Part shown: piece after piece, positions 1 to 9,289 of the stretch | How the letters are laid out: every line of letters begins with the position of its first letter | How positions within the stretch are numbered: position 1 is the stretch's first letter | Assembly: GCA_037176905.1 (NCBI GenBank) | Contig: JBBBWG010030298.1 | Span: 17,067-39,566 of the forward strand | DNA: 22,500 nucleotides | Direction: 5' to 3' | Source: Azolla pinnata | Taxonomy: Eukaryota > Streptophyta > Polypodiopsida > Salviniales > Salviniaceae | Program-made: the position numbers and the translations under genes | Notes under the pieces: model-generated | What the model was told of the DNA's origin: nothing | Seen by the model: the letters and a program-made list of their open reading frames with translations, nothing else | Databases searched by the model: none

Positions 1-1194
1 AGCAAGATCGAAGAGCGATTAAGTATTAAGAAAGATCGGAGCAAGATCGAAGAGGGATTAAGTATTAAGAAAGATCGAAGCAAGATCAGACCAAGATCGA
101 ATAGCGATTAAGTATTAAGAAATATCGGAGCAAGATTGAAGAGCGATTAAGTATTAAGAAAGATCGGAGCGAGATCGAAGAGCGATTAAGTACTAAGCAA
201 GATCAGAGTGGGATCAAAGAACGATTAAGTGTTAAGAAAGATCAAAGCAAGATCGAAGAGCGATTAAGTATTAAGAAAGATTGGAGCAAGATCGAAGAGC
301 GATTAAGTATTAAGAAAGATCGAAGAGCAATTAAGTATTAAGAAAGATCAGAGCAAGATCAGACCAAGATCGAATAGCGATTAAGTATTAAGAAAGATCA
401 GAGCAAGATCGAAGAGCGATTAAGTGTTAAGAAAGATCGGAGTGAGATCGAAGAGCGATTAAGTACTAAGCAATATCAGAGTGAGATCGAAGAACGATTA
501 AGTATAAAGAAAGATCGGAGCAAGATCGAAGAGCGATTAAGTATTAAGAAAGATCGGAGCAAGATCAAAGTAATTAAGTATTAAGAAAGATCGGAGCAAG
601 ATCGAAGAGCTATTAAGCATTAAGCAAGATTAGAGTGAGATCGAAGAGCGAATAAGTATTAAGAAAGATCAGAGCAAGTTCGAAGAGCAATTAAGTATTA
701 AGCAAGATCCGAGCAAGATTAAAGAGCAATTAAGTATTAAGCAAGATCGGAGCAAGATCGAATAGCGATTAAGTATTAAGCAAGATCAAAGAAAGATCAG
801 AGCAAGATTAGAGAAAGATCAAAGAGCGATTAAGTATCAAGCAAGATCAAAGAAAGATAAGAGCAAGATCAAAGCAAGATCGAAGAGCAATTAAGTATCA
901 AGCAAGATCGAAGAGCAATTAAGTATCAAGCAAGATCAGAGAAAGATCAGAGAAAGACCAAAGCAAGATCAGGGCAAGATCGAAGAGCGATTAAGTATTA
1001 AGCAAGATCAAAGAAAGATCAGAGCAAGATCAGAGCGAGATCGAAGAGCAATTAAGTATTAAGCAAGATCATAGAAATTTCAGAGCAAGATCGAAGAGCG
1101 ATTAAGTATTAAGTAAGATCAGAGCAAGGCCAAAGAGCGATTAAGTATTAAGTAAGATCAGAGCAAGGCCAAAGAGCGATTAAGTATTAAGCAA
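1..1194. repeat. Minisatellite, ~28 copies of a ~38-40 bp unit
   Basis: A tandem array built around the core GATTAAGTATTAAG followed by (A/C)AAGATCGGAGCAAGATCGAAGAGC-like sequence. I count about 28 occurrences of the ATTAAGTATTAAG core or a one- or two-base variant, usually 38-40 bp apart. Some units are longer because an extra block of about 10 bp (AGATCAGAGCA type) is inserted. The unit is itself made of ~8-10 bp GATC-containing subunits, so GATC recurs densely. The left part mostly uses AAGAAAGATCGG. The right part, from about 700 on, mostly uses AAGCAAGATCA and has more irregular spacing. The array starts at the window edge and must extend beyond it. In-frame stops (TAA inside the core) make coding unlikely. 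Confidence 0.95.
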
Positions 1195-1717
1195 GATGGC
1201 TAATTTTAGCATATCAATCAATACTTGGGTTCACTCTTGTGTAGAGCACTAGAGTGTTCGAGATACACGAGTCTGTATAACCCACTAGATAGATAGATAG
1301 ACAGATGATGGGAATGCATACATGTTGTTTACATCATAACTTGTTAACTCGAGCTTAACAACGAGATATGTATAGCATGAACTCTAATCGTGCCTTAGTT
1401 TCTATAATGACTCGCTACATGCATGAGCTCATAACATTCCTTCCGTCGTCTTCAGTTCTACTCTGCACAAGAGAAATCTGGCAAAGAAACCAAGATGAGT
1501 TTCTGCTCTTTGCTTTTGCCCCGAAAGAGAAAAGAAAAACACCCCATTTTGTAGTATCGAAAGCATTGCGTAGGTAGAGAAAAAAGAAGAGCATTGATCG
1601 ATCGATCCTAGCGCGGTGTACTCGATCGATCCCCTGCTTGCATTGCTCTTCCTTTACGATCATGGGGCGTTCTCTTCGCTTCGATCCAAAGCGTTTCTAG
1701 ACAGGTGTCGACGCTGG
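1195..1717. other. Intergenic stretch, no gene seen
   Basis: No ORF here has protein-like composition. A short GATA microsatellite lies at about 1286-1304 and CGATCGATCGATCC-type runs at about 1596-1632. Small ORFs on both strands overlap each other and look like chance. Confidence 0.6.
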
Positions 1718-1745
1718 TTTAGCGTTTAGGGTTTAGGGTTTAGGG
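1718..1745 (+). repeat. Interstitial telomere-like block, (TTTAGGG)3
   Basis: Three perfect TTTAGGG units at 1725-1745 are preceded by one degenerate unit (TTTAGCG) at 1718. TTTAGGG is the plant telomere repeat. Short interstitial copies (telo-boxes) are common in plant promoters and 5' leaders, but I see no gene directly attached here. A similar GTTTAGGGTTTAG block occurs near 8606. Confidence 0.85.
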
Positions 1746-1779
1746 ATTGCTGAAACCACCCCGAGACAAGCCCATTTGT

Positions 1780-2127
1780 TGGTATCAGGTAGCAGAACAA
1801 GAATCGAGCCGAGACTTGGGGGTTTGGTATGCCCAAGCTGAAAGAGGTGTTGTTATCACTTCTGTGGCAACACAGGGAATTAGCTCGACCTGGGCTGATT
1901 CTTTCCAAGAGATCGTGGTGTTATGGAGCCAGATTGGTAGAAAACACTCACGCGCTCTACTACATTCCCAAAATCCCACTACTGTATAAATTGTCTTGGC
2001 AAGGTCTCATATACTAGTGTTTGCCAGTTAGTTGTCTTGTTCATCAGTCAAGACTATAAGATTCTTGTCAAGGAAAAGAGAATATATTTTTGTCAAATAT
2101 CCTTTTCACCAAAAAAAGGGGGAGATG
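1780..2127 (+). mobile_element. Possible remnant of a small LTR retroelement (PBS-like and PPT-like sites)
   Basis: TGGTATCAG at 1780-1788 matches the first nine bases of the initiator-tRNA-Met primer-binding site used by many plant LTR elements, but the following bases diverge. At 2111-2125 a purine run (seven A, five G, then AGA) is followed directly by TG at 2126. That is how a polypurine tract meets a 3' LTR. Only about 320 bp separate the sites, with no gag or pol ORF, so it would be a deleted or TRIM-like element. I could not find a matching pair of LTRs on either side, so this stays tentative. Confidence 0.25.
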
Positions 2128-2165
2128 CTAGATTCCTTGGTGGGAGCAGCTTGACCGATCGGACG

Positions 2166-2191
2166 GATGAGTGTGATCGGTCACACTCATC
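2166..2191. repeat. Perfect 11-bp inverted repeat with 4-nt loop
   Basis: GATGAGTGTGA at 2166-2176 and its exact reverse complement TCACACTCATC at 2181-2191 flank the loop TCGG. The dyad lies just inside what would be the 3' LTR of the tentative element to its left. It could fold as a hairpin in either strand or bind a dimeric protein. Confidence 0.85.
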
Positions 2192-2976
2192 TGATTCCAT
2201 TCACACCAAACATCACCTACGTGATATTATATTAATACTTGTGTCCGAATAACAGGTACACGAAGTAGGTATATGCCGAGTGCGAATAACTGTAGCCGTA
2301 AATCAGCCTGGGGCTTGATCAGAGGCCAGTTAAAAGCCGATCGATTTCGGATTATTGTTTCGCGATGAAGGGGAGAAGCGATTCTTCTTCTGCGCTCGCG
2401 CCCATGTGTGTGGAGGAGCTCGATTCAGAGACGAACAGTTTTAAAAGTGCAGAACACTGTGATTGGAACATCGAGTATAATGCCTCCAGAGCATCGTGAG
2501 GAATCTTTCGCCTCGTGAGGGATTCGTGTACGAGAGCCCTCACGATTCCTTCATCGTGGGCAATTTGGCGGCAAGAGTCTATCGAGCAGATTATGCGCAC
2601 CATCACCTGTCATTTGCGATTTGTTTCATCGACTTCGGTCGCAAGCTGCCAGATAATATCGCAATCCGATGATTACCTTGTCGATCGCGAGCTTGATATC
2701 TGAACCACGGCAAGGAGAAAAGGAGCTGACAAACTGGCCCACTTGCCTTTCAAGAACAAAGCCGAGCAAAAGCCAGGCCTTGATGCAGCATAGAATCGGA
2801 ATTCTGCACTCGGTTGCCCGATCAGCAAGAGTACTCGCTCAAGGCTTCGCGATTTCTTGCTTTAATCGGCAACAACTAGCTCGATGTAGGGCTATGTAAT
2901 TAAGATTCTACTTAACCTCCGGTTGTTAACGCGTGCCCATGTAGGTAGCCTGAGATGCCAGATGTCTGATGACGAC
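2192..2976. other. Intergenic stretch without a recognisable gene; contains a second dyad
   Basis: No ORF is convincing on either strand. At 2513-2521 and 2537-2545, TCGTGAGGG and CCCTCACGA form a 9-bp inverted repeat. Its 15-nt loop contains the smaller dyad TCGTGTACGA. A nearby diverged copy, ATCGTGAGGAATC at about 2493, suggests local duplication. Confidence 0.55.
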
Positions 2977-3084
2977 ATTACACGCAAATGATCAGAAGAT
3001 TACATGCAAATGATCAAAGATCACACGCAAATGATCCAAGATTGCACTGCAAATGCTCCAAGATTGTGCTGCAAGCGATTCAAT
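2977..3084 (+). repeat. Five tandem copies of a 21-22 bp unit
   Basis: Copies begin at 2977, 2999, 3020, 3041 and 3063. The consensus is close to ATTACACGCAAATGATCAAAG. The first three copies are close to each other; the last two have diverged, with CTGCAAATGCTCCAAG and CTGCAAGCGATTCAA. The second copy contains ATGCAAAT. Confidence 0.85.
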
Positions 3085-3335
3085 CTGCTCAGTTTAAGAT
3101 GGTTGCTTTTTTGCAACGTCTGCTTAACAGGCAAGCGGAAAGCGTAGTAATCCAAGACCCAGATTGCGAAACGAACCAAGAAATCAAGCAATTCGCGCGC
3201 TCGAATCGGCTAGCAGCAGAACAGACTCCGAATCGAGGTCTCGAACTGCAGATCAGGAGATCTGAAATGCTGCTCGGAAACAGTCCGAGAACAGTGGTCA
3301 ATCGACGGATGGAATCGATTCGGATCATCGGGATA

Positions 3336-3359
3336 CTCTCTCTCTCTCTCTCTCTCTCT
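3336..3359 (+). repeat. (CT)12 microsatellite
   Basis: An uninterrupted CT dinucleotide run lies about 260 bp upstream of the start codon of the Tudor-repeat gene. CT/GA tracts are frequent in plant core promoters and 5' leaders. Confidence 0.9.
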
Positions 3360-3621
3360 TGGTTCTAGGCACATTTGCCTTGAGACTCAGATTAAGGGTT
3401 TTCTAATTAGGATTAGTCCACCAAATTAAGGGCTTAATCAGAGATTAGGGAGTTTGTTAAGGGTTTTTGGCTTCTCCTTCTTTCTTTGTGCTTTCTTCTC
3501 CAATTCTGCAGATTCTGCAGAGACTCTGAAGCTTTCCATAGCTCAGCTTCTCCTCTTGCAGGCCCCAAGAACTCGCGGAGCTTGCTTCCTTTCGCCAAAT
3601 CAGAGAGAACCCACCTCCGCC
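3360..3621 (+). promoter_or_regulatory. Probable promoter and 5' leader of the Tudor-repeat gene
   Basis: This interval lies between the CT tract and the chosen start codon. It contains several TTAAGGG and TTAGGG-like motifs (about 3393-3470), then a pyrimidine-rich leader with CTTCTCC and TTTCTT runs at about 3470-3510. No unmistakable TATA box is visible. The exact transcription start cannot be set from sequence. Confidence 0.4.
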
Positions 3622-6600
3622 ATGGCCCTCCATGCCCCTGTGTTCGGCTCTCCTCGACATCCTGGCTTCCCCGCTCCTCGCATTGGAACCCTAAACCCCA
3701 AACCTGGTGCCTATCACGAGACCCCCTCCTCCTCCTCCCTGCCGAGCTCTCAGCGAAAGGCTCCGCCTTTGCCCGCGGACGAGAACCCTTCGGACGCCCC
3801 GGAGAAGAAGAATTCGCGGCGTGAACGGCGATTCCCTGGACGCCTCCTCCCCCTAACTGCCGAAGATCGTCCCGTATTTGGTCCCTATGCGAGAACAGGT
3901 CTCGTTGAAAATGCTCCTCTTGAAAACACCCAGGAAATCGCACTGCATGTCGAGATTTCTACTGATGACAGATCAGATGGCGAGGTTTCGATGGAAAATG
4001 AGCCCATCATCTGGGTTTCTATGGAAAATCCGCTCGGAAATGAACCGACGGTGGAGATTTCTACAGAAAATGGGTTAGCTCCTCCCGCCCACATATGTTC
4101 CGAAGCTGAGGGAGTAAAATTCACCTCTGTTTTGCATCTGGATCGTAGCACGGAAACTCGAGGAAAGGCAACTGAATGCATTGATGATGAACCAAACACC
4201 GAGGGCCGGCTGGTGAGCTCTTCCGAAGCTAGAAAACCACAGAAACTCGGTAGCGTTTCATTCGAGCCTGATGCTCTCTTGGATCCTGGAGGCGTTTCCT
4301 TAAAGAACGATTCAAATGTAACAATAGAGCTTCAACTGGAATCTAATGTGTGTCTTAACAATGTAGTAACAAGACTTGAATCTATCAAAAGTTTGGAAAA
4401 TGTTCTCACAGATGGGGAAACTGATCAGATGTTCTTGGTGAATAATGAGCTAGTCACATCAATCAAAGATCAAGTAATGCAAGGTACGAAGGATCTCAGG
4501 CTATACCTTTTCTCTCTTAAATCCTTAAAGATTTTAAACTAAAAACTGGCTCTCATCATTAGTTGTCATCTGCCATGTGGCATTTCAGTAGGAATGATCT
4601 CGTAACGATGGAAGTTTCACCAATACCGAATGCCTTGACCAATTTGTTGTTTCCAGATTATGTGTCCAATGGTTCACAAACCAGTGATTATTATCCCTGG
4701 TCTCTTATGCATCATAAGGATGTGGAAGTAAAGGGTTCTGATGATACTAACATGAAAGGAAATGGAGAAAATTCGGGTGAAGTGGTTGAAGATAAAGCTG
4801 CAAAGAAGAATGTTGAAATTGAAGTATCATCATTTGAAAAGAATAAGGTAGTTAGGAGTTGACATGTATGGTTTGTTGGAAATATGGAAATCGTCTAACG
4901 CATACTTGTATATGTGCACGTATATTTTGTAGCAGCAGATTGGAAATGCCGAAAAGGAACAGAGAATGATTGGCAGAACAATTAGAAAGCGCTTTGGAAG
5001 GAAATATTTCAATGGAACGATTAAAAGCTACGATAGTGAGAACAGTTGGTATAAGGTTCGTCTCATGAAATCTATTGGAAGAATAGTTATATATGTAAAA
5101 AGACACATTTCATATGTTGTATCTCATTATATGCAAGGTATAAATGCAACAGACATGGGCTGCCAAATGGTTATGGATACATTTTTACTCACCTTTCAGG
5201 TTCTCTATGAAGATGGAGATCAAGAAGATCTTGAGGAAGGGGAAGTTGAGGCATTATTACTTCCATCAGATGATTCGCCTGGCCCTTCATCAAGAAAGAG
5301 GAAGCCACCAGAAAGAGATATGAAGGAGAGGTAGAGTTGTTTGTTGTGTGAAACTTTTATTACCAATACTTTATACGGAGAGGATTGATTCAGCTTCTAA
5401 AAATTGTGCCCCATTAGGAGATCAAAGGGAAAAAGGAAAGATGTGAAAGAATTTGTTTTGAAATCGGAAGATATTGGGTTTGAATCTGATGGAGAGGAGG
5501 AGTCTCCTGCAAGGAGGGTATCTTTCACAAGTACAACACTTCAAGCAGGCATCCTACGCTACTTAAGCAAGCGTGAGGATTCAGGGCAGAGTCCTGTGAG
5601 CAAAGATTTGACCAAGAAGAAAGAAAGAGAAACCTCTACAGCAGAGGCTCCTGAAACGGCAAAATCAATGAACAACTATGATGATGGTACAGGGATCTCC
5701 GAGACGGGCACTCTTGTTTGCAAAACTCCAGGCAGATTCTGTAGTGGGAGAATCAATGATGAAATAAAGCACTACACGGTAAGTCATAATGTGAAAGAAG
5801 TTTGCAGAGACATGATCAATGACTAACCAGAAAACATGTTTCCTCCCAAAAAAAATCGTTTCCCTCTTGTGACTTTTATGTATATTCCTCAGTGTTTGAC
5901 TGTGCTTATTTGGAGATAGAAGACAGATTAGAATGGTAAACACACAATACTATGGATGCTTTCAGATGCGTTACGAGGATGATGAGAAGGAGGACTGTGA
6001 ATGGAAGGAATTACAGCCTATATTGGCATCATCACCCACCCCATCTTCAAAGACTAAGAAATCAGGTCACTTACAATTAGGAGCTTCTTCAGTTGGCATG
6101 GTGGCAAGGAAGAAGTTAGGAAAAAGGATCCACACTGGGACTGTGGTCAGTTACAACAAACAAACTCAACTGTACAAGGTTAGAACAAAGAAAAAATGTT
6201 CTTTGGTTGCATTGCATGTAAAGTGAAGTATTTCTTGTTTTTCTGTGTTAGGTAAAGTATGACAATGGGCACCAAGAAGAGTTTGAATGGACTGAGCTGA
6301 AGCCTATGTTGGCATTTGGGAAAAAACTGAAATGTAATACAAATATTTCCTTTGAAAACGATATCGACAAAGAGCTTCACATTAGCACTTCAGAGAATGT
6401 AGTAGCAAACAGCAGTCAACATCATAACAAGGAGAGAGAAGCAGAGGGTGACAACTCTTTGTCACCGAAGGTTGGAGATTTGCTGATAGGCAGCAGCACA
6501 TTGAAAAGGTTTGGTAGAAAGATGTATGCTGGAAAGGTGATCAGCTATAACAAGAAAAGAAAAGTATACAGGGTAAGGTTGAAATTCTCTGCAGGTTACC

Positions 6601-7580
6601 AATCTGTACGTTTTTCAACGAGTATTAGCCTCACCCATGCACGTTTGCATCTAGTTACCCATGTTTAAGTTCCATGGTTTATATGCTAACCTGTACCTTG
6701 GCTAGGGATAGATGTTGCCATTTCACGAAAAAGAAATCAGTAGCATCTACTATTAAAGGTCAAATAAGCTTATGAGACATATGTATAACTGTATTTATCA
6801 GGTGGTCTGTGTATCTGAAGAAAGAACTAGGGGTACATAAAACACATGCAAGTCTGGAATATCAAACTGGCAGTTTCCTTTGGTGTGCTGAATCTCTTTG
6901 GGTTTTAAGTGAGACACACATTGTTACATTTAATTTGCTATATTTTTTGAGTTTTGGTTTCAGCATAGAGGTATGCCATTCATGGGTAATACACATGGAG
7001 TGGAATTTCTTCTGTATCACTACCACTTCCAATATTTAACACGGTTTGTTTTTGTCTCAGATAAAATATGAGGATGGAGACCAAGAGGAGCTTGAGTGGG
7101 TAGAGCTACAGCCTACCCTCGTACAACAGTGCCGACAAAGTTCAGCTGATTTGGATACAGATCATGTTCACAAGGAACTTGAATCTGGTGGGAGAACGAA
7201 GAGAAAAGGATCCAGTTCAAGGAAGACAAAAGTTCGAAAGTCCATAACTGCATCGGGAAACACTGGTGCAAAATTCAAAAATTCTCTGGTGAATGGTGAT
7301 GAAACACCGTTAGAGTTGGGAATCGCATTAATTGGGCGGTCTTTAATGAAGGAATTCTCAGGGAAGGTTTATACAGGAAAAGTGATCGATTATGATGCAA
7401 GAACAAAGTTTTACAAGGTAAAAGCTGGAAGATTTTTTTTTTTCTTGCTTCATCTTCAGCGAATACGTTCTTTGCTTGAATCATCTATGGAACTTGATTT
7501 CATTTTAGGTAAAGTATGAAGATGGCGACCAAGAGGATCTTGAATGGAGGGAACTGGAGCTTGTTCTGGTTGCAGACTGA
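3622..7580 (+). CDS. Five-unit Tudor (PTM/DIR17-like) protein, 874 aa, nine exons
   Basis: Proposed exons are 3622-4483, 4657-4847, 4939-5055, 5200-5330, 5418-5778, 5966-6178, 6252-6572, 7061-7417 and 7509-7580; all joins keep frame and use GT-AG. The start is the ATG in GCCATGGCC, a strong plant context. Residues 1-351 are low-complexity, Ser/Glu-rich and acidic, with short VSMEN/EISTEN repeats near residues 113-152. Five Tudor-like units follow, at about 362-410, 533-574, 597-645, 704-752 and 823-871. Each has an N-half like IGRxxxKxFGxKxYxGKVxSYxxxxxxYK and a C-half like VKYEDGDQEDLEWxELxPxL. The N-half of unit 2 is badly eroded. Linkers are Lys/Arg-rich (RKRKPPERD, RTKRKGSSSRK), suggesting nuclear location. 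PTM/DIR17-type Tudor domains are known in plant chromatin proteins, and binding of methylated histone tails is plausible by family. No PHD, DDT or SET domain is present. The exon 1-2 join is the least certain, because an alternative acceptor lies at 4588. Confidence 0.85.
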
Positions 7581-8655
7581 CCTTGTGCCAAAATCAATGT
7601 TGAATCATGGTGAGAAAGACAGGCCTTTATTCTCTTCTTGGCTTCCCTTCCATCGATCCACAAAGAGCAATAGCAAATGTATAGTATAATGGAAGGTCAA
7701 ATGGAAATGAATAGAAGTCCGAGTTGAAATTCTTTGCCAAATTTCGGATGAGCCGGTAGTCGATTTGGAACTGCATAGAGCTGAAATTAGTTACGGATTC
7801 GGATGGATTGGTAGACAATTAGGAACGAACAATTAGGATGCAGCAACTGCAAAATAAAAGCAAACATACATAAGACCAAATGTTAATCTCTCCGAGAACA
7901 ATCTGCTTGCCTCGAGTCTTAGTTTCGTTTTGAGTCATAACATATGGAATACGATTTGGGTTCATCAGTACCTCAATTAATAGATTTAGTGGCAGAAACG
8001 ACTCGAAAACAGTTAATCCAGCCGCGTCTTTCAGTAATCAGAATAAACAAAGAACTCATGTAGGTGTTTATCAAACGTCGGTGTTTATATTGGTTTTGAA
8101 TGCCTCTTTTGCTTCTTTGTGTGGTGACAGGGATCAGGAAGAAAGAGAGCTGATTAACTACTAGACCGCGAGGAGTTTCAAAGTGTACCACACAACGGGT
8201 GTACAGAAAAAAAAAAAAAAAGATTTTGTTTTCAGTGTATACAAAGATAGCTTATCCAAGAATTGGAAGCAATTAGCTGCAGATCCTACAGTTTTGAGCA
8301 GCTACGAATAACTCGCCAAAGTATTAAGAATAAATTGCCCACGAGAGAATTGGGAACCTGATCCGCCGATTTTGCTACTATGATTTGTAAGCGAAGATCT
8401 CTGAATGTAAGTGGAAGTCGATTCGAAATCGAGCACGTCTAAATGTTGGATGGATGTATTATGGCCACGAGTTCTATTTCAATTGAAAAGCATTTGTGTA
8501 GCAGTAGAAAATGGCCATTTTGATGGCACCTCTCTTGTATTGAACAAGATCACGCAGAGAATCGATTTGGATCACATGCACATGATCATGACACAAAACT
8601 CATTTAGGGTTTAGGGTTTAGAGTTAGGAAAGATAGAGGCCTTTACAAGCTTCAA
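7581..8655. other. 3' flank of the Tudor gene and intergenic DNA
   Basis: No convincing gene lies here. A canonical AATAAA at 7853-7858 (+), 273 bp after the stop codon, is a candidate poly(A) signal for the Tudor gene. A run of 15 A lies at 8207-8221, and a telomere-like GTTTAGGGTTTAG near 8606. ORFs on either strand are short and atypical in composition. Confidence 0.5.
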
Positions 8656-8960
8656 GTGTCGATATGATCGACATCGATGATCGCATAGATGGTTACTATG
8701 GCTGTGGTGCGCTTATTCCTCGAGATATGTGTATCGATATGATCGACATCGATGATCACACCCGTCGGTGGATCGATCGATGCTGAACGACGATTGTTGT
8801 GCTCTTATTTAATCGATCGTATCGATCATTCTTTGCAATCGATGATTAGCGACAGCTTGTGCTCCTCCTATTGCGTGTATCAATATGATCGACATCGCCG
8901 ATCGATCGACGGTTGTTGACAGTTACGTCGCATCGACGACACGATCCTATCGCTGGTTTT
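8656..8960. repeat. Diverged ~73-75 bp tandem repeat rich in ATCGAT
   Basis: The motif GT(G/A)TC(G/A)ATATGATCGACATCG occurs at about 8656, 8731 and 8877. The first two are 75 bp apart, and the third is 146 bp (about two periods) further on. A degraded copy around 8804-8860 fills the gap. The motif is followed by a similar GTGCTC/GCTTATT block in each copy. The sequence is dense in the self-complementary ATCGAT/GATCGATC words. It lies between the Tudor and PPR genes and does not code. Confidence 0.7.
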
Positions 8961-9105
8961 CTTTTTGGCCTTGCATTTTAGGAGCTGTGATGTGAATGTG
9001 TCTCTGGTGGGTGATGATGATTGGTGTCATGGACTGAAAGGCAAGGAATCTCTGTGATGATGTTTCTTTCCTGTGTTATGCTCACTCAGTGCACTTTCAG
9101 CTGCA

Positions 9106-9228
9106 ATGGAAGCTGCTGCTTGCTGGTGGATCACGCAGCGCTTTGTTGAGCTGAAGCTCAGCCCAGTGATGGGGAGGTATCGTTGGATGAAGAGAAAGGC
9201 CAAGCATTCCCATCATTCCGATGCTTGA
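9106..9228 (+). other. Upstream ORF (40 codons) before the PPR gene
   Basis: An ATG at 9106 opens 40 codons ending in TGA at 9226-9228. It lies in a different frame from the PPR gene that starts at 9290. The peptide is basic in its second half (RYRWMKRKAKHSHH). A second mini-ORF (ATG at 9260, seven codons, TAA at 9281) lies in the same frame as the PPR start and closes just before it. If transcription begins upstream, these would be uORFs that lower translation. The 40-codon peptide could instead be part of an alternative first exon, but I find no frame-restoring splice pair I trust. Confidence 0.35.
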
Positions 9229-9289
9229 TCTATCTGGCTCATCGTCAGCATTCTCAGCCATGAGCGTTGCCCTAATACGGTAACGGCTC

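Noticed and set aside
1-1194. CRISPR-like array
   Set aside because: Units are contiguous, diverged and without unique spacers. The window is plant nuclear DNA.
3434-3943. 169-codon minus-strand ORF
   Set aside because: Antisense to the leader and first exon of the Tudor gene, which has a good start context and joins in frame to conserved exons.
4589-4656. Alternative exon 2 start of the Tudor gene at 4589 (acceptor CATTTCAG)
   Set aside because: With the donor at 4483 it breaks the reading frame, whereas the acceptor at 4656 (TTTCCAG) restores it. A different donor could still make it usable, so it is not excluded.
8207-8221. Poly(A) run as the tail of a retroposed gene or SINE
   Set aside because: No flanking target-site duplication and no recognisable internal promoter boxes upstream; a simple A tract is sufficient.
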